In this document: in pieces, positions 1 through 14,035 of the stretch
How positions within the stretch are numbered: the stretch's first letter is position 1
Layout: every line of letters begins with the position of its first letter
NCBI GenBank assembly: GCA_020310875.1
Contig: CM035427.1
Coordinates: 88,728,230-88,792,229, forward strand
DNA: 64,000 bases
Direction: 5' to 3'
Source: Ceratopteris richardii
Lineage: Eukaryota > Streptophyta > Polypodiopsida > Polypodiales > Pteridaceae
Notes under the pieces: model-generated
Seen by the model: the letters and a program-made list of their open reading frames with translations, nothing else
Told to the model about the DNA's origin: nothing
Database searches by the model: none
Position numbers and translations under genes: made by a program

Positions 1-64
1 ATTGCTTTTACAGTTACACTTGCTTCTGTGTTGCAAATGTGTTGACAAAAGTGTAGGTAGCTTC

Positions 65-2178
<2,114 letters not shown>

Positions 2179-2181
2179 CTA

Positions 2182-2759
2182 GTCCCCCGAGCTGTGACTT
2201 TGAAAGAACAACTTTACATAGTATGTGCGATCACTGTATCCACAAAGGAGAGGTTACATAACATCACAAGTGGTTATAACTAGTTCAGACTGGCCAAACC
2301 AATTATATATCGAGTTTAGGTTTGAACATAAGATCTCTTCCTCAAGAGGTTAGTGCTTAACAAACTTACTTACGAGACACATTGTTTTTTAACAATCTTA
2401 TTGCTCGTTCTTCCATTTTTAGAGTATTATCTTTAGAGTCATGATTTTTAGTGCATTTTCATAAATAACACTAAAATTGTGGATTAGAGTATTATCTTTA
2501 GAGTCGACCCTCACCTTGCCTCATGAAGCGGAGTGGGAATTCAATCTTTACTCGTCATGATTGACATGTATTGGACTTTAGGCCATTTTTCTTTATCGTC
2601 TTCAAGTCTTGATCAATGTATTGCCTTCGATTCGTCTTAACCTTTACTTCACGGGATACGGGGATCCCATGGGTACTATGTCCATTCACTTGTACAATTA
2701 TTCTTTCAATCAGTTCAACCAAGAGAGATTAAGCTTAGTTGAACTTCCTCTTAATCTAT

Positions 2760-2822
<63 letters not shown>

Positions 2823-3049
2823 GATATATATATATATATATATATGATCTTCAGATATCCTTCACAATTGAAAAGAACAGCATGGTAGTCCTCCAAAATG
2901 CATGTGCCTTCATATTACATACGTATGTGTATATGAGCACTTTTTTTTCAAAGCTTCAAACTAATTTGAAGGAAGAAATGCACAAGAGAATGAAAAGCGG
3001 ATATGAAAGAATTACGAGAAACAATTTACAAAAGAGTTGTTGGAGTTTG
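2182..3049. other. AT-rich intergenic DNA
   Basis: No coding region is recognised. A 20-bp direct repeat beginning AGAGTATTATC occurs at 2421-2440 and 2486-2505. The stretch probably holds the 5' side of the checkpoint gene, but no promoter element is convincing. Confidence 0.5.
2759..2845. repeat. Compound CA/TA microsatellite
   Basis: A CA run of about ten units passes directly into a TA run, interrupted once by CGAGA near 2820. Reading frames crossing it are low-complexity artefacts. Confidence 0.95.
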
Positions 3050-5017
3050 AGCATTATGAAAGCACACAAATAACACGAAGAAGAAGAATAATCTTGGTCT
3101 TCAAGAGGGAAAGAAGTGCCCCGAGAGTCTTAAGTGTGTTCACAGACATCACTACTTAAATATATCAATAAATCCCCCCTAGAAATGATGTAGTGAACAA
3201 GAGTTGCCACTCATGTGAAGGAAATGTCAAGTTATGTGGAATGGAATCAATCCTTAAAAGGAAGTAATCCCAAAGCTTTGTGAAAAGCTTCAAATTTATA
3301 CCTAGGTAGAGCCTTTGTGAAAATGTCTCCTATTGAAGGGACCTCATCTCTAAAGAGCATACACTTCTATGGTTCCATTGAAAGGTATCATGAATATTCG
3401 TCAAATACTTCTATAGTTCCAACGAAAGGTATTATAGTTGCCCACTTTTATATACTTATAAACTAAGAAGGGGTTATTATTTTTTTCCTTTATTGTAATA
3501 CTTTGATGGGACATGTGTTAAATATTTATGTTGCACACATAGAAGCCTCAAGCCAAAAGCTATGTGGTAAAGTTTGACTTTTGCTATACACTTTTTTATT
3601 TCCATTAGAGACATGTTCTTCCTCTCAACAACTCCATTTGGTTGAGGTGTTGTATACCACACTATAAACTAATGTCTTATTCCATGTTAAGCCAAAGATG
3701 CATTGAACTTAGAAGACATATACTTCCCCCCTGATCATAATGGAGGTTGCATATTTTACAGTCTAATATATTTTTGGCCATAACCAATTGTTTAAAGCAT
3801 ATGAACAATTCTAACTTTGTTTTCAATGGATGAACCCATGGTTCATCAACAAAAGTCACAAAGTATAGGTAATTCCCAAACAAAGGTGTCTACATATGAC
3901 CACAAACACTACATATGACCACAAACATCATTGTGAACAAGTTGCAATTTATGTGAAGTTCGAACTAAAACATCTTTGGAGAAGGAAGTATGTTGCATTT
4001 TAGCCAAAATATAGCCCTCATAGTCATGTTTAGAAGGTTTCTCAAGTCTGGGCAAAGAGTAGAACACCATTTCAATTTTTGGCACATGAAGCAAAGTATA
4101 AACATTCAAATGGTCGAAGCATGCATACAAAATTTTTGCACATGAGATAGCCTAAGAATCATGAGTTGCACATGTTGAATCATTCTTAGATTTTCCATAA
4201 TCTATGAGCTTATATATCCCATGACATATCAAACATCCGATTCTACTATATATATATATATATACATTGTTAGTGAGAAGATGGTTCATAGCTACAATTA
4301 GTAGTAAACACCCATTCTTCATTTTGAGCAAGGTTACCAAGCTCAATTTTAGGTGTAGAGACCTCTGCATCAACCATTCAAACATTTGTATTATTTTTCC
4401 CTTTCCAATTAGTTTAGGACCACTCTTGATGACATGATCATTTTCCTTACAATATTTGCATAATTATTTTTACTTTTATATTTTATTCTCATCTTTATCT
4501 TTCTTTTTTGACAACACAACATTAGTAGATTTTGATCTCACTAGTAAAACGAGCTCCATTGATCTTTGCCCTTCTCGCTAGCTAAGAGAGCTTTGTTTGG
4601 ACCATGCATAGTTAACCTATTTTATCTAGATTGACCTTCTTGTAGAAAAACAGAGACTAAATCCTCAAAAGTTAAAGCATTTGGATTTTCTTTAATCATC
4701 TGACGAAGAGTAGAAGCAAAATGTTGACAAGAATGTAGAGGACCATCAGGAATAGTTTGCACGAGTGAACTATTTGGCAAGAGTTCATTTGCATTCATCA
4801 ATTGCTCTTTCAAATTCTTGATCTTTGTAAAAAAAAAGTGTCCATTGAATCTCCTTCATTCATATGCTCACTCTCAAACTATTTTTGAAGGTAAGAAAAA
4901 TGAACCTCATTTCTTGGCTAGCATAGTATGGTAAGAGTATCCCAAACATCTTTGGTTGTTTTGCATGAGTGAATATGAGGGATAATGGCAGTGACAGACA
5001 AAGCTATCAATATATGT
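3050..5017 (-). mobile_element. Copia-B relic B1: truncated 3' LTR, 3' coding end and gag-integrase remnant
   Basis: This is a badly decayed minus-strand copy of the copia family represented best by B3 (19581-24708). About 3050-3170 matches the B LTR, including the AAGTGCCCC and CACTACTTAAATATATCAA segments, with roughly 100 nt missing inside. The next bases keep the purine tract (plus-strand AATCCCCCCT) and the RNase H end. After a deletion of most of pol the copy resumes at about 3480 with integrase remnants (NGVVERKNMSLME; FGNYLYFVTF), the pre-integrase domain at 3909-4130 and gag at 4622-5017 (PNALTFEDLVSVFLQE). Many stops and frameshifts are present. It ends abruptly at about 5017 against another family's LTR. 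No protein can be made. Confidence 0.88.
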
Positions 5018-5032
5018 GAAGTGGTGTGATAG

Positions 5033-7440
5033 CGATGCACCACAATGGATTCCCCTTCAGAAGAGCTTCACAATGATACCGTTGCAGTAGAAAATCGAGC
5101 TCTAGATATCGCACATAGTACTCTACATGGGACTTGTAGAATAGGAAGAAAACACACAATCCACAAAGAGCACAAACACAGATTTCCTAGGTTTTACAAA
5201 TGAACCGAAACCTTGAGTCTGTGGCTGACCAGAGCACTATATGTTTTATTAAAGGACATGTACAAAAGTATCCGACGGCCATTTGGCCTTTCACATGGAC
5301 ATTGATGGGAACTATTCCCTAATAAAGGTCAATATGGCCAAAGTGAACTATGGGAGAAAAAATAAAGAATGATAAAGGATACCTGAGTATAAGTAAACAA
5401 ACTATACCTCCTAGCTGATGGACATGTTACATAGTGTATGAGTAATTATGCATGATCATGAATCAAATAACCCCCATCAAGTGACAACAGTGTCGAAAGC
5501 TATCCTATGGTAGAGCTTTAGTCAAAGCATCTATAACATTATCCCGAGTATGAACCTTCTCAAGAATAATGCGTTCAATGGCCAAGCAATCTCTAATGAA
5601 GTGATACCTCACCTCAATGTTTTTTATCTTTGCATGATAGACCGGATTTTAGCCAAATCGATGGCACTCTGACTATCACTAAGCAAACAAGGTACATGCT
5701 GAGGTATACCCATATCACAATCAAGATGAGAAATCCACAATGCTTCCTTACATCCCTCACTTGCTACAACATAATCTACTTTTGTAGTGGAAACAATTGT
5801 ACATTCTTGAAGAGGAGATCTCCAAGAGGTAGCACCTTTAGCAAAATGAAAAATGTTCCATGATGTAGACTTTCGATTGTCTACACAACCAACACAATCA
5901 AAATATGTGTAACCAATAATGGATTTTGTTCCTCTAGCCAAGCATAGAAACTTGTCCTTATTGCCATTCAGATATCTCAAAATCATCTTGAATGCTTCCC
6001 AATTATTCTTGCCAAGATTAGACATATATCTGCTCGCAACTCCCACTATAAATGCAATGTTTGGTCACATAGCTACCATAGCATACATGAGACCGCCAAT
6101 AGCAGATTCATAAGGAGCTTTGTTCATGAATTCCTTTTCCTCATCTAATTTGGGGCAATAATCCTTGCTCGATTTCACATATGTAGGTAAAGGTGTACTC
6201 AATGTATTCCTGCCCTACATATTGAACATGTGAAGTCCTTTGGATATGTACTCATCTTGAGATAAGTATATGCATATTTGTCTCTTATCATGAGTAATGC
6301 ACCCACCAAGTATATGTTTGACATACCCCAAATCCTTCATATCAAATGTCTCACTCAACTTCTTCTTGAGCAATGACAATCATTAGAGGACTTCCCAACA
6401 ATGAACATATCAACAGCATAAGTATCAAACATATCAAGCTTACATCTGAGCATCTCTTTGTGTAGGGACAATGATCCTCATTGCTTTAAGAGTAGCCTTG
6501 AGACTTAATAAAAGCATCAAACTTCGGGTACCATTATCTAGGGGATTGTTTAATTCCATATAACTTGTTCAACTTACAAACTAGACTCCCTTTGCTAGGA
6601 ACTACATAATCCTCTAATTGTTCCATATAGATCTCATCTATAAGATCTCCATGCATGAAAGCAGATTTCACATCCATTTGGACTAACTCTAAGTCCTCCA
6701 TTGCAATGAATCCAAGCAACATGCACGTTCTAGTCATCTTGATTATTGGAGAGAAGATTTCCTGAAATTGATGCCAATTTGTTGCTTAAAACCCATTGCA
6801 ACCAATCATGCTTTATACTTTGGAGAATAACTATCCAATGTGAATTTCAACTAATATACCCATTTACATGGTAAAGCTTTCCTACCCTTTGGGAAAGGTA
6901 CCAAATCCCAAGTACCATTCTTATGAATAGAATCCAATTTACTTTTCATGGCATGCTCCTACTTGACATGATCCATTGTCTGCATAGACTCTTTGTAGCA
7001 AGAAGGCTCATCAGCATCTATTAGCATAAAAAAATCCAAACCTAGAACATATCAATTATGTGGATGCAAGACACATGCGGAACATCTCAATGGTTGTTAA
7101 ACAAGAATGTTTGCAGACTGATCTGACTAGATATTCTCTTGAACATCCCTATGTGTAGAATTCTTATACGTGCTAACTAGAGGACTAGTATCCTCAAATG
7201 CCACTCTTCACAGTTCAACCTCCTTAGTGGATTGTTCATGCATCTTAGATTCATTGAAGATGACATCATTACTTTTGATCATTGACCATGTTTCAAGATT
7301 CCATAAACAATATCCAAATTGGCCTTCTCGACCATATCCAACAAAAATGCATTTCATTGACTTATGGTCGAGCTTTTTTCTAAGATTCTTGGGTATAATG
7401 AACATACACTTCACACCACTTAACCAAAGCAGCAAAAATA
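5033..7440 (-). mobile_element. Copia-A relic A1: 3' LTR, RNase H, RT and part of integrase
   Basis: Minus-strand relic of the same family as A3. The LTR lies at about 5033-5313 and shares the CATGTGAAAGGCCAAATGGCC segment type with the LTRs at 7618 and 29805. RNase H is at 5624-6046, with SRYMSNLGKNNWEAFK, LQECTIVSTT and SDSQSAIDLAK. RT fragments are at 6534-6737 (ELVQMDVKSAFMHGDL). The integrase end is at 7208-7435 (IPKNLRKKLDHKSMKCIFVGYGRE). Reading frame is lost several times. The gag-protease half is absent; the sequence stops resembling the family near 7440. Confidence 0.87.
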
Positions 7441-7617
7441 TATAAATTTCTTACTACTCATTTTATTTATGAAATCAAGCACACTTAGTGGGTGCACCAA
7501 TTATCATGGTGCCAAATAAAAATGAAAAAGTGATAGAGTGCATAAAATCAAATAATCTAGATGTTGCAACAATTAGAAATAGTTGTTGACTACCAGCTAT
7601 AGACCATCTCTTAGAAA
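7441..7617. other. Unassigned AT-rich spacer between two copia-A pieces
   Basis: No similarity to the neighbouring families and no convincing coding potential can be seen. It lies between the broken integrase end of A1 and an LTR of the same family in the opposite direction, so it may be older host or element DNA caught between two insertions. Confidence 0.4.
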
Positions 7618-7813
7618 TGTTATCTTTAGTGTCCATGTGAAAGGCCAGATGGCCACTGAACACTTTTGTATATGTTCTTTAATAAAGCATATAGTGGTCT
7701 AGTCAGCCAGAGACTGTAAGTTCGACCACATTTGTAATACTTAAGAAGTTTGTGTTTGTGCTCCCTGTGTACTGTGTTTTTCTTATTTTGTAGCCTCTAT
7801 GTGGATAACCCGT
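7618..7813 (+). mobile_element. Copia-A LTR fragment A2, interrupted by B2
   Basis: Begins TGTTATCTTTAGTGTCC, like the 3' LTR of A3 at 29805 (TGTTATCGTTAGTGTCC), and follows it through the TATAGTGGTC and GTGCTCCCTGTGTA segments. It stops at 7813, where the copia-B LTR of B2 begins. The missing distal half is not found on the other side of B2 in this window. It could be the displaced 5' LTR of A3, or a separate fragment. Confidence 0.8.
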
Positions 7814-10800
7814 TGTTCATATATTTAGGTAGTGATGTATGTGAACACACTAGGACCACCGAAGCACTTTTTTCCCTCTTTAGGAGATTTTTCCCCCAGC
7901 TTATATATATGCCTATAACCCTAATGGGTCATTTCATCTTTATACATTTTAGTGGTAATACATGTAGTATTGTGTGTTGTGCTTCAAGCTTCTTCTTCTT
8001 CCTTGTGTTGTTTTCATGCTTCGACAAACCTCAAACTCCAACAATTGGTATCGGAGCAGGTCGCCACTTCATCTAGGGCATCTTCGACACCCTTCAGTCA
8101 CAGTCTCAAAATCACATGAAAATTAGTGAGCATAATCAGGGCAAAATCACGATTTGAGCTCGTTTTAGCCTCCAAACGCACTATTGCAATGCTTGTGTAG
8201 GCAATTTCATCTTTCTATGCCAAACATATATACAGGTTTTGGTTTGCCAATATAAGCATCTCAAAGTCTACTACATGTTTAGCAAACCTTGATAGGGTAG
8301 TTTTGTTTAACTTTTTGAGATACAATCATTTTTCTGCATCAATGTATTTTAGTTAGTGGCCATGGCTGAAAATAGTGATGTATTTCGTATGTTGGTTGTT
8401 GAGGATAAGTTGGATGGTACCAATTACCCATCATGGGCTTATATGATGCCTCATGTATTGGTTGCAAAAGGACTATGGAATATTATCTAGGGTGTTGAAA
8501 AACGTGCTATTACACCTATAAATACAGGTATTGAAGGTGATACAGATGGCGTTGAAGATGGTGATATTCTTCATGTTCGTATTTGTGTTGTGGTTCCTGC
8601 TGCACCTATTATAGAGAAAATTCATTGGGATGACAGAGATGCTCACGCACATGCATTGATACCCTTGTCTATCAAACATGCCATTATTCCACACATTTGC
8701 TCTTGTAGAATAGCTAATGATGCTTGGAATACACTTACCACTTTATATCATGCAAGGAATGAGGCTCATGTTTCTTACCTCTGAAAACAATTGAAGAGTG
8801 AGCACATGAATGAAGAAGATTCCATGGATGGTTTTTTGACAAAGAAGTCTTGCATGACAGTTCACTTGTGGAGACTGTTCTGAATGGTCTTCTAGATTCA
8901 TATTAGAGTTTTGCTTCTACTCTTCGATTGATGATGAGAGGCAATCTAAATGCCTTAACATTAACATTTGAGGAGTATCTATTGCAAAAAGATCATTCTA
9001 GGCAGAACATGTCCATTATGCATGTTGCAGATCAAGGTTTTCTAGTTAATGAGAAGGGCAAAGGTAAATGGAGCTCTTCTACTAGTAAGCAAAAATCTAC
9101 TAATTTTGCACAATCAAAGAAGGATGAAAGAGACAAGAAGAAAACAAAAAAGTAGAATTTGTTTTGCAAATATTGTAAAGGAAATGATCATTTCATAAAG
9201 AGTTGTTCAAAACTGGCTGCTAAAGAGGCAAGGAAGAACAAGACTGGAATGGTTGTTACAGAGGTCTCTACACCCAAAATAGAGTCTGCTAATCTTGTGC
9301 AGAATGAAGAATGGGCATTTACCACTATTTGCGGTTATGAAATATCTTCTCATGAACAGTGTATGTCCATAGTAGACTCAATTGTTTAGTACTTTGATAG
9401 TGGTTCAACCAAACATATTACCTCATAGTGTAGTTTCTTCACTTCACTCAAGCCTACCCCTACAGGGAATACTATTGCATGGGCCAAAAATTTCTCTTAT
9501 CCTATCATGGGAGTTTGTAAGATCATTCTAACTACTACTGATGGTAGTTCTTTTACATTGTGAGATGCTTTATTTGTGCAAGGGATCAAGAAGAGTCTAT
9601 TATCAGTTTCAGCTTTAGCCAAGATTGCCTTGGTCATGAAATTTGTTGATGATAAATATAATGTTAACGATCTGTCAAATGGCATTGTCATTATTGCTTC
9701 TAGCATTTTATGTCGTGGTTTGTATAAGCTCATCGACTATGAAAAATATGTGAATGATTCAACATGTGCAGTACATGATTCTCAAGCTATGTCAGATGCA
9801 AAGCTTTGGCATGCATGCTTTGGTCATCTAAATTTTGCTAGTTTGCTACACTTGCAAAAATCTAAAATGGTGTCCTCTTTGCCCAAACTTGAGGCACCTG
9901 GTAAACATGTCTATGAAGGTTGTATTTTGGGCAAAATGTAGCGTTCCTCATTCCCAAAAGATGGTTTAGTTTGAGCTACTCAGAAACTGCAACTTGTTCA
10001 CAGTGATGTCTGTGGTCCTATGCAGACATCCTCTTTTGGAAACTATCTTTACTTTGTGACTTTCATGGATGATTTTTCTAGGCATGCATGGGTATATCCA
10101 TTGAAAGAAAATCCCGAAGTTTTTATGTGCTTCAAACAATTTTTTTTTTGGCTGAAAATCTATCACCATGTAAATTGGGCACCCTCCGTTCTAATCGAGG
10201 GGGGGAATATATGTCTTCTAAATTTAATGCATTTTTGGCTAAATGTGGGATAAAATATCAGTGTACAATGTCGTATACACCTCAATAGAGTGGAGCTACT
10301 AAAAGGAAGAACATGTCACTCATGGAGATCGCGAGGTGCATGGTCAAGAGTCAGGCTTTACCACATAGTTTCTAGCTTGAGGTTGTTATGTGGGCAACAT
10401 ATGTACTTAACAAGTATCCCACTAAAGCATTGAAGTCTATCACTCCATATGAGGCTTGGCATGGTCGTAAGCCATTTGTTTCTCACCTATGTGTTTTTGG
10501 TTGTCTAGCATATGCATTAGTGCCCGAACAACATTGCAAGAAATTGGATGATAAAGTGGTGAAGTGAATTTTTTTTGGTACAATTTTGAAAGCAAAGGCT
10601 TTTGTGTGTATCATCCACATACAAAATGCATTTTGGTTAGTTGTGATGTTGTTTTTGTGGAAGATGCCGTTCAACCATTACTTTCATGTATTATGGAGAC
10701 ATTAGTTAGCTCCAAAGACATGTATGACACTTTGCTTCCTCTTTTTACAGGTGGACAATCTAGTGTTGGTCCAAATGAGGCAATTTCTTAGCCTTTAGAG

Positions 10801-10848
10801 GTTTCATGTGATGATGTAGATCATTCCATTTCTAATGCAGATTAAAAT
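7814..10848 (+). mobile_element. Copia-B relic B2: 5' LTR and 5' half of the element
   Basis: The 5' LTR (7814-8043, 230 bp) begins TGTTCATATATTTAGG and ends CTCCAACA. A Met-type PBS follows two bases later (8046-8057, TGGTATCGGAGC). The leader and gag-integrase region match B3 closely in order. The copy ends at about 10848, just past integrase, in the linker before RT, where unrelated sequence (the leader or LTR of element C) begins. No target-site duplication can be paired because the 3' end is gone. Confidence 0.9.
8362..10848 (+). pseudogene. Copia-B gag-protease-integrase pseudogene (B2)
   Basis: ATG at 8362 starts a gag that follows B3 (ENSDVFRML type start). The zinc knuckle CX2CX4HX4C is at about 9162-9203 (CKYCKGNDHFIKSC). 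Protease surrounds YFDSGSTKHIT near 9390-9420, the pre-integrase domain is at about 9800-9940 and the integrase core at 10000-10330. Stops are frequent. Seven are TAG where B3 has CAG: in the gag start region (8490), near 8907, 9427, 9939 and 10288, and twice near 10790-10797. Others come from TGG. A frameshift deletion lies near 8840. No active product is expected. Confidence 0.88.
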
Positions 10849-13508
10849 TAAGAAAAAGCAACGAATCTCATGTGGTAGGAAGAATAAATTCAATCATTCC
10901 TAAAGTGTAGGAACACTTTTAGGAGAGGGAAATTCAAATTTCAAACTCACTTAATCAGTATAAGTAGAGGTGGCTTAGTCGTGGGGCAAGTGTGACATTT
11001 TTTGGAGAGGATTGAACCTACATCATTGAGCATACATTGAGCTCAACTCATGTATGAGTAGTCCACTACAATTCCCTTGTATCATATGTGCATTATCATA
11101 TACTAATTGATACATTTCTTCATGATCATTTCTATCTATTGTTCTCTGTTACATCTTCATCATTTTAGTGATTTTGCAAAAGAGATTTCTCTGTATGCAC
11201 TCAACCAATTGCTCCACTTTAACTTGATATACTTAGAGTGATGTGTCTACATATATAGTATCAAGTTTCATTAGTTTTGGTTCAACCAATATTGAGATAT
11301 GAAGTGAGAAAGTCAACTGTGTTTGCATATCTTCATGCTCCTGAAATGTCGGGATGACCCCCTAAGTTGCTAAACTTATTTCTTTGTGTATGGTGCCTCT
11401 GAAGTCATGAAATAACCTGTGTTAGTTAGATACACACTTGAATTAGATGTGCACAAAAGATCTTTGGTCAATTCATACCAAGTTGTGAGCTCTGAGCAAA
11501 ACATTGAGCACTTCTATTCCCAAAATAGAAGGTTTCTTCAGAGATCTACTACATCCAAATCATCTGTTTTGATGCAAAATTTTGGAAGTGGTATTCCAAA
11601 GTACCTAGTGGGTATACATGTATTATTATGGAGCCAAAGGAGTCTACTAAGCATCCCTGGAGCTAGCTTGGTAGGTATAGAGCAGATTTTGTGCAATATT
11701 AGCTCATCACCCCGCCATCTCTTCATAATGGTATTAGAGCAACAACAAATCAACATGGGAGATGGATTTCCTTCATCCATAGAAAAATTAGATCGAGGTA
11801 GTTACTCAGCTTGGTCACTTAGAATGGAAGCATATCTTCAAGGAAGAAATCTCTATGGTTACATTTTTGGAGATGAGATGATGCCAATCCTCAGAAGCAA
11901 AGGACAAGCAACTCAAGAAGAACAAGAGAGGTTAACCACATGGTTTTCAAAGGATGCTCTATCCAGGTCATACATTCTTAACTCAATCTCTAGTTTTTTT
12001 TACTTCCACACATCATGAATTGCAAGACTTCACAAGAGACTTGAAATGCTCTTGAAGCATTCTTCTCATCAAGTACCAAGACTCTGGACGGAGTTCACTA
12101 CACTCAAGAAAATGCCCAAGCAAAGTGTGATTGATTTTATCACCAAAATGAAGGACATTGCAAACCAACTTGGGAGCATTGGAGAAGTCATTGATGAAGA
12201 TCAAATAGTAAGGCAAGTGACCAATCAAATAAAATCAGATGACAAAATGGGAAGCTTTCACCACAACCATGGACCTCTACATGGATATGGAGTTTCCTGA
12301 TTTCAACACTCTCATGGGACAATTGCTCACAGATGAGGCAAAGCTTCATAAAGAAGAATGGAGACAACTCAAAAGGTAATCAATCCTCTACCCTATATAC
12401 ATGTAAGAACAAGAGTAAGGATGGTAAAGACAAGAATAAAAAGTATGGTGATGAACGTAGTACCTCTCAAGCAAACTTTACAGGTAGAGGTATGAGGCTC
12501 AAGAGGAACAGGTAGAGGAGGAAGACAAGGCAAGGGGAGATCTCAAAGCTCCTCTCTATGCGACATATGTGGCTTAACAAATCACATCACTTAGAATTGT
12601 TTCAGGAATCCTAGAAACCAAAGAGGAAGAGGCTACAATAGAGGTGGATATGGAAGCTCAAGTGGAAGATTCAACAATAACAATGGTTACAACAACACCA
12701 ACTCATACAACAATAATAATTATCAAGGGGGATATAGAGGAAGGAGAGACTACAAAAACTATGCAGATGATCAAACTCAAGAGGACTCAATAATTGTGAT
12801 GAATATGACTATGAAGCAAGGTAAAGTAGATGAGCATGTATTCTATATAGATTCAAGTTGCTCAAAACATGTAGCAGGGAATGTAGCTCTCCTCTCAGAC
12901 TTGGAGGACCAAAGGAATAGACATGAAAGTCCAAATAGGAGATGACATAAGGCATCTAGTAGAGAAGATAGGCAATGTAAAGACTTCAGATGGTAATATG
13001 AATCTATTGAGCAAGTTATTGTATGTGCCAACCATAACCAAAAATCTCATAAGTGTTGGTCACATTGTGGAGAAAGGACTGCAGGTCAAGTTAAAAAAAA
13101 ATGGAGCATTTGTTGAAGATCCACATCAGGGATTCAAGAGGATAGCAAGAGGAGAAAAGTCAGGTAGACTATTTACATTTGAGCTCCAAGATACTAGGAA
13201 CATTGCTTTGTTCAATTATCATAGTCATACATTATCAGAATTAGAAATTTGGCACAAAAGGTTAGTTCACATAGGTGAAATGTCCTTGACGCAAATCAGT
13301 AGTGATCAGAGTGTGCTTGGTCTACCAAATATCTCCAAGCAACATATGATTTACAAATGTAATGCTTGACAATTTGGCAAATCGCACAGACAACCCTTCA
13401 CGAAGAAGGGATATATTCATGGAGACTTATTGGATCTAGTCCATACAAATGTATGGGGACCAAGCAAGGAGCCTTCAATCTTTGGATCCAGGTACTATGT
13501 GTCATAAA
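10849..13508 (+). mobile_element. Copia relic C: leader/LTR-like DNA, gag, protease, start of integrase
   Basis: Plus-strand copia relic unrelated to A and B and closer to G in gag. A Met-type PBS (11729-11740, TGGTATTAGAGC) marks the end of a probable 5' LTR, whose left edge I cannot place between 10849 and about 11000. Coding sequence runs from 11755 to about 13505 and stops inside integrase. No 3' LTR is seen, so the right part was lost or displaced. Confidence 0.75.
11755..13505 (+). pseudogene. Copia gag-protease-integrase pseudogene (element C)
   Basis: Gag starts at ATG 11755 (MGDGFPSSIEKLDRGSYSAW) and carries the UBN2-type gag fold motifs SLRMEAYLQG and, after a frameshift near 12015, LWTEFTTLKKMPKQSV. 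A knuckle at 12559-12600 reads CDICGLTNHIT-stop-NC, so a TAG sits inside the zinc ligand set. A glycine-arginine-asparagine-rich linker follows. Protease is near 12843 (FYIDSSCSKHV, with the usual DSG changed to DSS). The pre-integrase region is at 13240-13400, and integrase begins with LDLVHTNVWGPSKE near 13430. Decayed and non-functional. Confidence 0.82.
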
Positions 13509-14035
13509 TTGATATACCAGTTATGTTTTTGCATAAAGCCTTTTATGTTTGATGAAGAGGGTCATAATGAGGTTTTCTTAATTGGGAGACACCTAATGTT
13601 AGGGTCCCTTTGATGATGCAAGTGGAAGACTTACCCAACCTTGCCATAAGAGATGTATGATAGTTGTTCATAGGTGCTTGAGAAGCCGAGTCACTGATTC
13701 ACTATGTTGGTAAACATGTTAGTACTTGCAGTTTTATGAAATTTTGACACTGGTCATATGCTCATTTTGCAGAGGATACACTAGCAAAATTTTTTTAGAA
13801 TTTTTGGTTTTTTCAACTATACAGTGGTCGATTTACTCCTTGATACACTTTCTAGTGTGAGCACACTTATTCTCACATAATCCTTTTGGTTGGTCATTAT
13901 TGTTGATTAATTCATTTTTTTTGGAAGACTATTGAATTCTCTCCCAGAATCTAACACTTGGTCATCCTTCTTTGAGCCTTAGGGGTGTTTGGAATCTTCT
14001 AGCTCCATTATCATTTTATTCAGTTCTCAACCATC
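13509..14035 (+). other. Unassigned DNA upstream of A3 gag
   Basis: No similarity to the A-family LTR is visible here, although this is where the 5' LTR and PBS of A3 should lie. No open frame of interest. It may be A3 leader sequence, or an unrelated insertion that replaced the 5' LTR. Confidence 0.4.

Noticed and set aside
2609-3073. 154-residue frame with Ile-Tyr repeats
   Set aside because: It depends on the CA/TA microsatellite; flanks show no domain.
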